A program made the position numbers and the translations under genes. Below, in pieces: positions 1-6,711 of a DNA stretch of 26,203 bases (position 1 is the first letter of the stretch; every line of letters begins with the position of its first letter). The stretch lies in assembly GCA_964436935.1 (NCBI GenBank), contig CAYTES010000016.1, forward strand, positions 1-26,203, read 5' to 3'. This stretch comes from CAYTES01 sp964436935. GTDB taxonomy: Bacteria; Patescibacteriota; Gracilibacteria; UBA1369; UBA12473. A model generated the notes under the pieces. That model was not told the origin of the DNA and did no database searches. It was given only the letters and a program-made list of their open reading frames with translations.

Positions 1-2
1 CC

Positions 3-620
3 CTTCTAGGGGCTCTCCTCAAACCACGTCTTTTAGGCGTGGTTATTGATTTAAAGGACGAGCTGGTTCTTTTTGAGCCTCAAGATGGCGATACGGTGGG
101 CTGTCCGCTCCGTGTCCAGGGTCGGGCTTTGGGGAGTTGGTTTTTTGAGGCGACTTTTCCGGTTCGTTTGGTGGATGCAGAAGGGCAAACGATTTTTCAA
201 GCCCCGCTCATGACATCGGAAAACTGGATGACCGAAGACTATATAGGTTTTGAAGCGAGTTTTTATTATCAAACCACTGCCACTGAGGGGACCTTGATTT
301 TGGAAAATGCCAATGCGTCGGGGTTGCCTGAGAATGCCAAGCAGGTGAGTCTGGATGTGACCTTGAATCTCTGTGATTCTGAAACAATGAAGCAATACCA
401 AAAACAAAAGGTGGAAGCCTATGTCCGAGCTCATATTTCTACGTTGAGTCCGGTAGAGCCCGTGCTCGGGGGCACATGGTACGTTACCACCGTTGTCTTT
501 TTAGAAGATTCGAAGGTTTCGGTGACCTATGAGGATGGGCACATCGAAGAAAGTTTTGATGCGAGTTATTCGGTGGATGCCATTGGGAATGTGTTTGTCG
601 AAGTGTTGTCTCCTGTTTAG
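3..620 (+). CDS. Gmad2 immunoglobulin-like domain protein, 5'-truncated
   Basis: The frame is open to the left window edge with no ATG, GTG or TTG before a GTG at 39. The gene is therefore either cut by the window, which I favour, or starts at that GTG (193 aa). Counting from that GTG, residues about 8-110 match the Gmad2 fold known from spore-germination proteins and many CPR exported proteins: an opening P-x-x-G-D-x-V segment, V-x-G-R-A-x-G-x-W-F-F-E-A-x-F-P-V, then N-W-M-T-x-D and N-A-S-G-L-P-E. The C-terminal 75 residues form a second small domain with A-H-I-S-T-L-S-P, L-G-G-T-W-Y-V-T and Y-E-D-G-H-I-E motifs. I recognise this as a recurrent partner of Gmad2 but not as a characterised enzyme. 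Such proteins are normally exported, so a signal peptide or lipobox is expected in the missing part. A 7-bp inverted repeat (AACCACG/CGTGGTT, 22-44) sits at the GTG. Role unknown, probably cell-envelope. Confidence 0.72.
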   Translation, partial: LLGALLKPRLLGVVIDLKDELVLFEPQDGDTVGCPLRVQGRALGSWFFEATFPVRLVDAEGQTIFQAPLMTSENWMTEDYIGFEASFYYQTTATEGTLILENANASGLPENAKQVSLDVTLNLCDSETMKQYQKQKVEAYVRAHISTLSPVEPVLGGTWYVTTVVFLEDSKVSVTYEDGHIEESFDASYSVDAIGNVFVEVLSPV

Positions 621-697
621 GTTGTTATAAAAAGCTTGAATTTCGTTTCGATTTTTTAAAAAAGAATAGCTATCGCGCTTATAAATTCATTAATGGC

Positions 698-726
698 TTG
701 ATTTCTATGGCCAAGGGATTTAAATT
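698..726 (+). promoter_or_regulatory. possible sigma70-type promoter of the aminotransferase gene
   Basis: TTGATT (698-703), a 17-nt spacer and TAAATT (721-726) lie 27 nt before the ATG at 754. The -10 box is only a 4/6 match, so this is tentative. The rest of 621-753 is AT-rich and shows no gene. Confidence 0.3.
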
Positions 727-753
727 TTCCATCCTTGATGTTTAAATTTTTTT

Positions 754-2070
754 ATGGATCGTATTCAAGCGGTTGATTTTGATCCGGATATTCTCCGTAT
801 TGAAGAGTTTCCTTATATTCCGCCGGATGTTGTTTACGCTGATTTCACCGGAGCGGGACAGTGCCCTGTTTCGGTCATTCGTGCTTATTCCGAAGATTTA
901 ATGACAACTCTTCGCGGAAATCCTCATTCGATCAATTCGGCTTCCTTGGCCTCCACTCATAGAATGGAATCTGTGCGTTCTCGGCTTTTGGATTTTTTTA
1001 ATGCCGGGGATGAGTACGACCTTGTGTTTACTCAAAATGCCAGCCACGCCTTGGCTTTGTTGGGCCAATTTTATCCATGGGATTCAAAAACTCGTTTGAT
1101 TTTATCCGAAGACAATCATAATTCTGTGCATGGGTTACGTGAAGACGCTCGTCGTGTCGGGGCTCATTTTGAATATATTGAAGTGAATGAGGAATTTCGT
1201 TTGCAGGAAACCTTTGGTGAACGTATTCGGGAAAATCGATTTTTGTATCCGGACGCAAACCTTGTGGTGGCTTATGCCGCCCAATCCAATTTTAGCGGAG
1301 TGAAGCAGCCTTTGTCTTTTGTGCGTCAGGCACATGAGGTGAATGCGGATGTTATTTTGGATACGGCTGCCTATGTTCCTACCCATCGATTGGATCTTCA
1401 GTCGGTTCAACCGGATGCCGCGGTGGTGTCTTTTTATAAAGTTTTGGGACTTCCTACCGGTGTTGGTGCTCTACTTGTTCGTAAATCTTTTTTATCGCGT
1501 TTGTCCAAGGATCGTTTTGCCGGAGGAACTGTGAAAATGGTTACCGCCGATGAGTATGTTTTGCGGTCCGGCCATGAACGGTTTGAAGAAGGCACTCCCA
1601 ATTTTGGTTCGATTCCCCTCCTTAAATTCGTTTTGGATTTTATTGAAAAAATTGGTGGGATTGATGCGATTGGTCGGCATGTTCAGCATTTGACCACCGA
1701 ACTTTTGAAAGGATTGAATGATGTTGAGAATGTACAGATTTATGGGCCTCGCACGATGGAGTCCCGGGGCGGTACCATTTCTTTAAATGTTTTACGGTCC
1801 GGAGATGAATGTGTTCCTCATCGTGAGATCGTGGAGGCTGCCGGTGAAAGTAATATTTCTTTGCGTGGCGGGTGTTTTTGTAATCCTATTGTTGGTGCAA
1901 AAGCATTGGGATTGGGTTCCGAAGAAGGGGGACGATTGATTCAACTGGCTCGAGAAGCAGATGAAATTGAAATGCCGGGAGCGGTCCGTCTTTCCTTGGG
2001 GTTAGCGAATACTTCTTCTGATATCGTTCGTATCATTGAGTTTGTTCGAAGGGTTGCTCGCAAGTATTGA
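754..2070 (+). CDS. Class V aminotransferase/cysteine desulfurase-like (MoCo sulfurase N-domain type)
   Basis: A 438-aa PLP-dependent fold-type I enzyme. The sequence resembles the N-terminal desulfurase domain of eukaryotic molybdenum-cofactor sulfurases more than IscS/SufS: N-P-H-S near residue 56, D-N-H-N-S-V-H-G-L-R-E (120-130), A-Q-S-N-F-S-G (176-182), S-F-Y-K with the Schiff-base Lys229, L-P-T-G-V-G-A-L-L-V-R (233-243), F-E-E-G-T-P-N-F (277-284) and R-G-G-C-F-C-N-P (371-378). Asp203 in I-L-D-T-A-A-Y is the expected contact to the pyridine nitrogen, and Cys374 or Cys376 the likely persulfide-forming residue. The protein ends after the aminotransferase fold, so the C-terminal MOSC domain of true MoCo sulfurases is absent. 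It probably moves sulfur from cysteine to an acceptor, or acts as a selenocysteine-lyase-like enzyme; the acceptor is unknown, and no iscU, sufB or moa gene is nearby. It starts at ATG after a T-run with no Shine-Dalgarno, and ends with TGA. Confidence 0.85.
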   Translation: MDRIQAVDFDPDILRIEEFPYIPPDVVYADFTGAGQCPVSVIRAYSEDLMTTLRGNPHSINSASLASTHRMESVRSRLLDFFNAGDEYDLVFTQNASHALALLGQFYPWDSKTRLILSEDNHNSVHGLREDARRVGAHFEYIEVNEEFRLQETFGERIRENRFLYPDANLVVAYAAQSNFSGVKQPLSFVRQAHEVNADVILDTAAYVPTHRLDLQSVQPDAAVVSFYKVLGLPTGVGALLVRKSFLSRLSKDRFAGGTVKMVTADEYVLRSGHERFEEGTPNFGSIPLLKFVLDFIEKIGGIDAIGRHVQHLTTELLKGLNDVENVQIYGPRTMESRGGTISLNVLRSGDECVPHREIVEAAGESNISLRGGCFCNPIVGAKALGLGSEEGGRLIQLAREADEIEMPGAVRLSLGLANTSSDIVRIIEFVRRVARKY

Positions 2071-2090
2071 ATGAGTGATTTGCGGAATGC

Positions 2091-2119
2091 TTGACACTTC
2101 TTTATAAAATCCCTATATT
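2091..2119 (+). promoter_or_regulatory. sigma70-type promoter of the DEAD-box helicase gene
   Basis: A perfect -35 TTGACA (2091-2096), a 17-nt spacer and TATATT (2114-2119) predict a start near 2126. The leader is then about 90 nt. It contains GACTT-AA-AAGTC and GTGAG/CTCAC hairpins, the latter followed by a T-rich run before the ATG at 2216. Long structured leaders are common in RNA-helicase mRNAs, so post-transcriptional control is possible. Confidence 0.7.
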
Positions 2120-2215
2120 CGTCACCTATTCGACTTAAAAGTCTTGTTCGGTTCTCTGACTCATTGATAAGATGTGCGTGAGGAATCGGCTCACCATTTT
2201 TTATCTTTTTTTCTT

Positions 2216-3367
2216 ATGAACACCACCCCATCCTCGGCTCCGCAACAGAATGTTCCTACGTTTGCAACGCTTGGCATTCAAGACAATATTTTAAAAGTAC
2301 TTTCTTCCAAAGGCTTTGAAGTTCCGACTCCCATTCAATGGAAATCCATACCGATTGCTTGTGCGGGTGAGGATGTGATTGGAATTGCACAAACCGGAAC
2401 CGGGAAGACTTTGGCATTTGCCATTCCTGTCATCCAGGAGGTTTTGAAAACGGATTGTAAGGCGTTGGTTCTGGTTCCTACCCGTGAATTGGCGCTTCAA
2501 GTGGAAGATGTTTTTAAAGTGGTCGGAACTTCCTTGGGAATCCGAACCGGTTTGATCATGGGCGGAGTCGCCGTGTTTAAACAGCGACAAGTGCTTCAAC
2601 GCAATCCCCATATTTTGATTGCCACACCCGGACGATTGATTGATCTTCTCGATCGTGATTTGATTAAGCTCAAGAAAGTTCAAATTTTGGTTTTGGATGA
2701 AGCGGATCGTATGTTTGACATGGGATTTGCTCCTCAGGTGAATCAGATTTTGAAACAAACGCCCTCGCGTGAAGAAAGACAAACGTTGCTTTTTTCAGCC
2801 ACAATGCCGCCGGAAGTCATTCGACTTGTCACGGGACATATGAAGATGCCGGTTCATGTGGAGGTTGCGCCTCAGGGTGCGCCGGCCAGTAATGTGGAAC
2901 AGGAAATGATTGTGGTTCATCCTAAAGACAAAGGTCATTTGCTTTCCAAGGTTATTAAGGAAAGTACCGGGCCGGTGTTGGTTTTTTCCAGAACCAAGTA
3001 TGGAGCTGAAAAATTGATGAAAAGTTTGCGGCAAGAGGGTCATGCGGCCGTGGATTTGCATTCCAATAAGTCTTTGGCGCAACGCCAGCATGCGATGGAA
3101 GGGTTTAAATCCGGAAAATATCGTATCATGGTGGCCACGGATATTGCCGCTCGAGGCATTGATGTTTCCAATATTGAGCTGGTGATCAACTATGATTTAC
3201 CGGAAAGTGCCGAAGATTATGTTCATCGTATCGGTCGGACCGGCCGAGCGGGAAAAACGGGCCGTGCGCTTTCGTTTTGTGCCTCCAATCAAGGTCACAT
3301 GATTGCTAAAATCGAGCGTTTGATGAGCAAAAAATTGTCCCGAAAGCAGATGCACGATTTCTTTTAG
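2216..3367 (+). CDS. DEAD-box ATP-dependent RNA helicase (RhlE-like, minimal core)
   Basis: ATP-dependent RNA helicase of 383 aa that unwinds or remodels RNA in the cytoplasm (ribosome assembly or mRNA decay in the family). All core motifs are present in order: Q-motif with F16 and T-P-I-Q (38-41), Walker A A-Q-T-G-T-G-K-T (58-65), P-T-R-E-L-A (88-93), G-G (116-117), T-P-G-R (137-140), D-E-A-D (161-164), S-A-T (194-196), V-F-S-R-T (256-260), A-T-D-I-A-A-R-G-I-D (307-316) and H-R-I-G-R-T-G-R (337-344). Only about 35 residues follow the last motif. The basic or RNA-binding tails of RhlE, CsdA or DbpA are therefore missing, and no subfamily can be assigned. I chose the ATG at 2216 over an in-frame GTG at 2174: the 14 extra residues belong to no conserved element, and the ATG has the T-rich context typical of this window. 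RNase Y is encoded further along and is a plausible functional partner, by inference only. Confidence 0.93.
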   Translation: MNTTPSSAPQQNVPTFATLGIQDNILKVLSSKGFEVPTPIQWKSIPIACAGEDVIGIAQTGTGKTLAFAIPVIQEVLKTDCKALVLVPTRELALQVEDVFKVVGTSLGIRTGLIMGGVAVFKQRQVLQRNPHILIATPGRLIDLLDRDLIKLKKVQILVLDEADRMFDMGFAPQVNQILKQTPSREERQTLLFSATMPPEVIRLVTGHMKMPVHVEVAPQGAPASNVEQEMIVVHPKDKGHLLSKVIKESTGPVLVFSRTKYGAEKLMKSLRQEGHAAVDLHSNKSLAQRQHAMEGFKSGKYRIMVATDIAARGIDVSNIELVINYDLPESAEDYVHRIGRTGRAGKTGRALSFCASNQGHMIAKIERLMSKKLSRKQMHDFF

Positions 3368-3448
3368 GAGTTTTTGAGACAGCGTTTTTTTGTCTGAATT
3401 TGGGGATTTTTTTTCTTTTTAAAAGTACAGTTGGGAATGAATGTCGTA

Positions 3449-3476
3449 TTGACATATTTTTTTTATTGATTATTAT
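3449..3476 (+). promoter_or_regulatory. sigma70-type promoter of the secreted-protein gene
   Basis: A perfect -35 TTGACA (3449-3454) is followed after 16 nt by TATTAT (3471-3476); shifted -10 alternatives (TTATAT, TATATT) overlap it. The predicted start near 3483-3486 leaves only about 11-14 nt before the ATG at 3497, with no Shine-Dalgarno. Confidence 0.6.
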
Positions 3477-3496
3477 ATTCCCCCTTTAAAATTTTT

Positions 3497-4633
3497 ATGA
3501 AAAAAATTGGTTCCCCTTTATTGAATGTTGCGGCTCTTCCTTTGGTTTGCTCTTTGTTGGGATCTCCGGTTCAGGCTCAAACGTCCCTTGAAGCTTCTTC
3601 TCCGGCTGTTTCTCCGGAGTCGTTGCCTCAGATTTTTCCTCTTCCGGTTCAGATTATACAATCCCAGGGGTTTTTGAATCAGCGATTCCTTTCTACGTTG
3701 AAAACGGATAAGGATTCTTTAAATCCCGGGAATCTTATCGTTTCCTCTCAATCACTCACTCTCGATACACTGATCCATATTGCTCCGGGTGATGTGCTTC
3801 ATTTGAAGGCGGATGCCTCGACAACCGCCAGCTTATTTTTGTTTGAAAATCCTCCTTTGGATACTCCGGTCATTGATGTTCAAACCCAAAAGGAAAAACC
3901 TTTTGATTACGCCACTTTTGTTCAAGGTCTTGAACCCTGCGCCGTTTCCACTTTGTCTGATGAACTGGTGGTTTCTTGTTCCACCCAGCATGGATTTGTC
4001 GGTTTTTCGAATATCCTTTCCTCCGCATTTTTTTTGAAATCTCCACTTGAACCTCCTCGGAAACGCAAAGAAAAAGTTGAAGCGATAAACAAAGGCGAAT
4101 TTTATGAGATAGGAAAAACTCAACTGACTCGTGTTTCGTCCGAGCAAGTGGAACCCAATCATTACACACTCATTTATGGGGATTCGAACTACAGTCACAT
4201 TCCATTCTTGAAGGAACGCGGGTTTTCTTTTTACGGATCCGATCTGAGTCGTTTGTTGCCTCATCCGTGGGAAGGTGCCGAAGCCTTGGCTCAGGGCAAT
4301 GCGGTTTGTGTTCGAGCCCTCGTTTTTCCGGGAATGGCGAACTACGCGGGTTTTAATGGAGGAGTTGGTTTTGATGCTCGCGGTTTTCCAAACGATTTAA
4401 CGCTTTCGGTTAAGGTTTATGTTCCGGGTGATTTATCCACCGTGGTCATTTGGACTCCTATGGCTGAGAAATCGAAAGCTCGGGAGTATGTTATGCCTCA
4501 AGTGGATCCGATGATGTCACGTCGAATTGAGATTGAAATGAAACAATCTAAAAAGGGGTTGCCCTTCCGTGTGAGTCTTTACAATAGAGCGGCTGAGTGG
4601 TTGGGAGCCGTGGACTGGTGTCTTACCAAATAA
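3497..4633 (+). CDS. Secreted protein of unknown function
   Basis: A 378-aa protein that I do not recognise. Residues 1-27 form a Sec signal peptide: M-K-K-I start, a hydrophobic stretch through L-P-L-V-C-S-L-L-G, and a likely cut after V-Q-A. Cys18 lies inside the hydrophobic core and is not in a convincing lipobox. The next 35 residues are rich in Ser, Pro and Ala and look like a linker. The body is beta-rich with no transmembrane helix and has paired cysteines late in each half (C-A-V-S and V-S-C-S; C-V-R-A and the near-terminal W-C-L-T). The C-terminal half (from G-E-F-Y-E-I-G, about 200-378) looks like a compact beta-sandwich, possibly carbohydrate- or ligand-binding. This rests only on its hydrophobic alternation. 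The gene has its own promoter and is likely monocistronic. Confidence 0.7.
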   Translation: MKKIGSPLLNVAALPLVCSLLGSPVQAQTSLEASSPAVSPESLPQIFPLPVQIIQSQGFLNQRFLSTLKTDKDSLNPGNLIVSSQSLTLDTLIHIAPGDVLHLKADASTTASLFLFENPPLDTPVIDVQTQKEKPFDYATFVQGLEPCAVSTLSDELVVSCSTQHGFVGFSNILSSAFFLKSPLEPPRKRKEKVEAINKGEFYEIGKTQLTRVSSEQVEPNHYTLIYGDSNYSHIPFLKERGFSFYGSDLSRLLPHPWEGAEALAQGNAVCVRALVFPGMANYAGFNGGVGFDARGFPNDLTLSVKVYVPGDLSTVVIWTPMAEKSKAREYVMPQVDPMMSRRIEIEMKQSKKGLPFRVSLYNRAAEWLGAVDWCLTK

Positions 4634-4677
4634 GAGAAGTAAAATAATTATTGATTTTGGGGGTTTTCCCCCTGGCA

Positions 4678-4686
4678 TGGTATAGT
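4678..4686 (+). promoter_or_regulatory. extended -10 promoter element before the DUF2127 gene
   Basis: TGG-TATAGT (4678-4686) is an extended -10 with no clear -35. The predicted start at about 4692 lies 6 nt before the ATG at 4698 and 18 nt before the in-frame ATG at 4710. Just upstream is a 5-bp all-GC hairpin, GGGGG-TTTT-CCCCC (4659-4672), without a T-tract. It may close off the preceding gene but is not a standard terminator. Confidence 0.42.
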
Positions 4687-4697
4687 GATCTTGCTTG

Positions 4698-5201
4698 ATG
4701 GCGTTGACTATGGAACCCGATTACAAACCTCCTTCCAGTTTCTGGCATACGTTGTTGAATACCACTCTTGTTTTAAAAGGCCTCAACGGAATTTTTGAAA
4801 TTGTTCAGGGGGTGGCGCTTTTTTTTCTCAGTCCGGAGGAGCGAACGCAATGGATTCAATTTTTATTGGGTCAAGAATTGGTAGAAGACCCCAAAGATGT
4901 TTTGGGTAATTTTTTGGTGGAGCTTTCGCAAAATTTGTCCCTGAATTCGCAATTTTTTATCGCCTTTTATCTGTTGATCCATGGAGTGATCAATCTTATT
5001 ATAGTGGGATCGGTATGGAGCCATAAGGAAAAAGCCTACCGCTTGGCGGTCTTTCTCACCGGTGCGTTTATCCTGTATCAAGTGTTCCGCCTTTTCCATC
5101 ATTTTTCTTTTGTGTTGATGCTGTTTATCCTTTTCGATGTGTTCGTGTTGCGTTTGATGATGATGGATCACAAACGAAGATTTAAAGTTGTTGAGGTTTA
5201 G
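4698..5201 (+). CDS. DUF2127 family integral membrane protein
   Basis: A 167-aa membrane protein with four predicted helices: about 20-42 (L-K-G-L-N-G-I-F-E-I-V-Q-G), 85-107 (F-F-I-A-F-Y-L-L-I-H-G-V-I-N), 117-137 and 138-155. The pattern matches DUF2127: a first helix with K-G-x-x-G-x-x-E, a D-P-K-D motif in the loop (about 62-65), a third segment with Y-L-x-x-H-G, then A-Y-x-x-A-V and Y-Q-x-x-R, and a charged cytoplasmic end (D-H-K-R-R-F-K). The family's function is unknown. The ATG at 4698 fits the promoter; M5 at 4710 is the alternative start. An in-frame TTG at 4695 is less likely. The inverted repeat of the following element begins on the stop codon. Confidence 0.75.
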   Translation: MALTMEPDYKPPSSFWHTLLNTTLVLKGLNGIFEIVQGVALFFLSPEERTQWIQFLLGQELVEDPKDVLGNFLVELSQNLSLNSQFFIAFYLLIHGVINLIIVGSVWSHKEKAYRLAVFLTGAFILYQVFRLFHHFSFVLMLFILFDVFVLRLMMMDHKRRFKVVEV

Positions 5202-5357
5202 TAGCCTGTTCAAGATTTCCCACTCAGCGCTTTTTTTGCCTGCCGTTGTTGCTTCTCCTCACCTTATCGTTTCGTTGATAAGATTTCGTCGTCGCGCCTA
5301 GTCAGTCAAAAAAATATTTCAAAAATCATCTAATTGTTAGATCTTGAACAGACTACT
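5200..5357. repeat. short element with 17-bp terminal inverted repeats (MITE-like or structured RNA)
   Basis: AGTAGCCTGTTCAAGAT (5200-5216) and ATCTTGAACAGACTACT (5341-5357) are inverted repeats matching at 16 of 17 positions, 158 bp end to end. The left end overlaps the DUF2127 stop codon. The interior holds hairpins CTTATC/GATAAG (5263-5282) and ATCTAA/TTAGAT (5328-5342) and no ORF. AGTAGCC recurs directly at 5361-5367, which could be a trace of a target duplication or another pairing partner for CTACT. The repeat itself is certain. Whether it is a non-autonomous transposable element or a folded RNA is open. The rest of 5202-5463 is AT-rich, with no clear promoter that I would defend. Confidence 0.5.
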
Positions 5358-5463
5358 GAGAGTAGCCGATTGTTCGTGCTGCTCTTTCTGTTTTGGTGCG
5401 ATCTTGTTGACGTTAATTTATTTATATTTTATATTTAGATCTTTTTATTCTTAGTATGTTTTT

Positions 5464-6711
5464 ATGAGGATGGGAATGGGGCTTGGACTTTACCAGATGC
5501 TTACTCCGCCACAGCAAGATCAAATTGAGCGTTACGATGCTCTTGTTCAAGAGAGTCGATTGCCTAAAACTTCTCCTTATCATGTCTCTTTATTTGATGG
5601 GAAACCCAGACGTAAGCCTTATAATTATAGTTATAAGTATTGGGATCAATACGCTCAACATGAAGGCTTTGGACCTGGCCATGCTGCCCCTGTTGCTGAA
5701 GCCGTTGTTTTGGCTCACCAAAACTTAAAGCTTCGTGGTTTAGTGGGATTGGTTTTAGGGAGTAGTATTCGTGATTTAACCGATCCGCCCTCTTACCCAG
5801 GAGATTTAAATGTACATCGTGATTTTGATGTTTTGGTCCTCAATTCTCATTCCACGAATAGCCCTGCCCCTACAGAATGGGGAATCGACTGGTTTGTTCG
5901 TCCGAGAACTTTGCCCTCTACGGTTTATGCTCCGACTAACGGACGGGTTTGGGTTTGGTACGATGTCGGTCTTTCTGAAGGAGTGAAAGTCTCTTCCCCT
6001 CTACAAACTCCTGGTATTGCAACAGGATATAATGAGAATCCTTATTATACGGAAGAAGAAGTGAATCGTTATTGGCTTTTTGATCAAGTCGATTACTCTC
6101 CGCACCCGATTCCTTCCTCTTTAAGATCGACGCTTTATAAAAAAAGAAAGGCCTACGCGATTCATGTTCCCGCCGGGCTCTACTTGCCCGACGCGCGCAT
6201 GACCCAACGGATCGCACAGTATTGCAATCAACGGATTCAACGGGTTCTTCACGAAGATCTTCCTCGTATTCAAAAGGATGTTGCTCGTTTTGACTCCATC
6301 GACTGGTATGATCATATGGCTCACCTTTTGTCTCAATTCAGTCGTTCCGAATGGAGATCTCCTCTCTTTAGAGAAAGTCTTAAACGTTCGATGCCCCTTT
6401 TGGAAGGGACGATCCATCGAATCAATGGCTTGCTGCATCAACTCTCCGTGGATCAAGCGGAGTTTATTCGGGACAGTCGTACTTTCGAAATGCAGATGTT
6501 GAGTGCTTTTCATACTTCTTATGATGCTTATCCTCAGTTCGATATCGTTCTTGAGTTAAGCGATCGACTGAATACGCTAGAGCGACGTGCAATGGAGTTG
6601 GATAGAGACTATTCTTACATTGCTCTTGAGTCCGATGACTTACAAAACCGAAGCGTGCCTCTTTTACCGGTCCTTCCTTCTGAATTACTTACTTTTAATG
6701 GATTGTCATGA
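5464..6711 (+). CDS. Putative nucleotidyltransferase-fold protein, unknown function
   Basis: A 415-aa cytoplasmic protein with no signal peptide or membrane segment, not recognised as a whole. Residues 93-145 contain a pattern resembling the pol-beta nucleotidyltransferase core: a hydrophobic strand G-L-V-L-G-S-S (95-101), then R-D-F-D-V-L-V-L with carboxylates D120 and D122, and a third candidate D142 in G-I-D-W-F-V. The gap from G-S to D-x-D is about 20 residues, longer than the usual 10-13, so the assignment is tentative. The C-terminal half (about 240-400) is helical and charged, with a cluster of acidic and aromatic residues. The ATG follows a T-run without a Shine-Dalgarno. The TGA stop overlaps the ATG of the metallophosphoesterase, so the two are co-translated and probably act together, one adding and the other removing a nucleotidyl or phosphoryl group (inference). 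Confidence 0.6.
   Translation: MRMGMGLGLYQMLTPPQQDQIERYDALVQESRLPKTSPYHVSLFDGKPRRKPYNYSYKYWDQYAQHEGFGPGHAAPVAEAVVLAHQNLKLRGLVGLVLGSSIRDLTDPPSYPGDLNVHRDFDVLVLNSHSTNSPAPTEWGIDWFVRPRTLPSTVYAPTNGRVWVWYDVGLSEGVKVSSPLQTPGIATGYNENPYYTEEEVNRYWLFDQVDYSPHPIPSSLRSTLYKKRKAYAIHVPAGLYLPDARMTQRIAQYCNQRIQRVLHEDLPRIQKDVARFDSIDWYDHMAHLLSQFSRSEWRSPLFRESLKRSMPLLEGTIHRINGLLHQLSVDQAEFIRDSRTFEMQMLSAFHTSYDAYPQFDIVLELSDRLNTLERRAMELDRDYSYIALESDDLQNRSVPLLPVLPSELLTFNGLS

Noticed and set aside
2174..2215. Upstream GTG start for the DEAD-box helicase
   Set aside because: The 14 added residues are non-conserved and lie in a hairpin-forming leader; the ATG at 2216 has the context typical of this window.
4659..4672. GGGGG-TTTT-CCCCC hairpin as a terminator
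   Set aside because: There is no T-tract on either strand; it may stall polymerase but does not meet the terminator pattern.
5200..5357. Element read as a CRISPR repeat or an attachment site
   Set aside because: There are only two inverted copies of the 17-mer, no direct repeat array with spacers, and no tRNA or integrase nearby.
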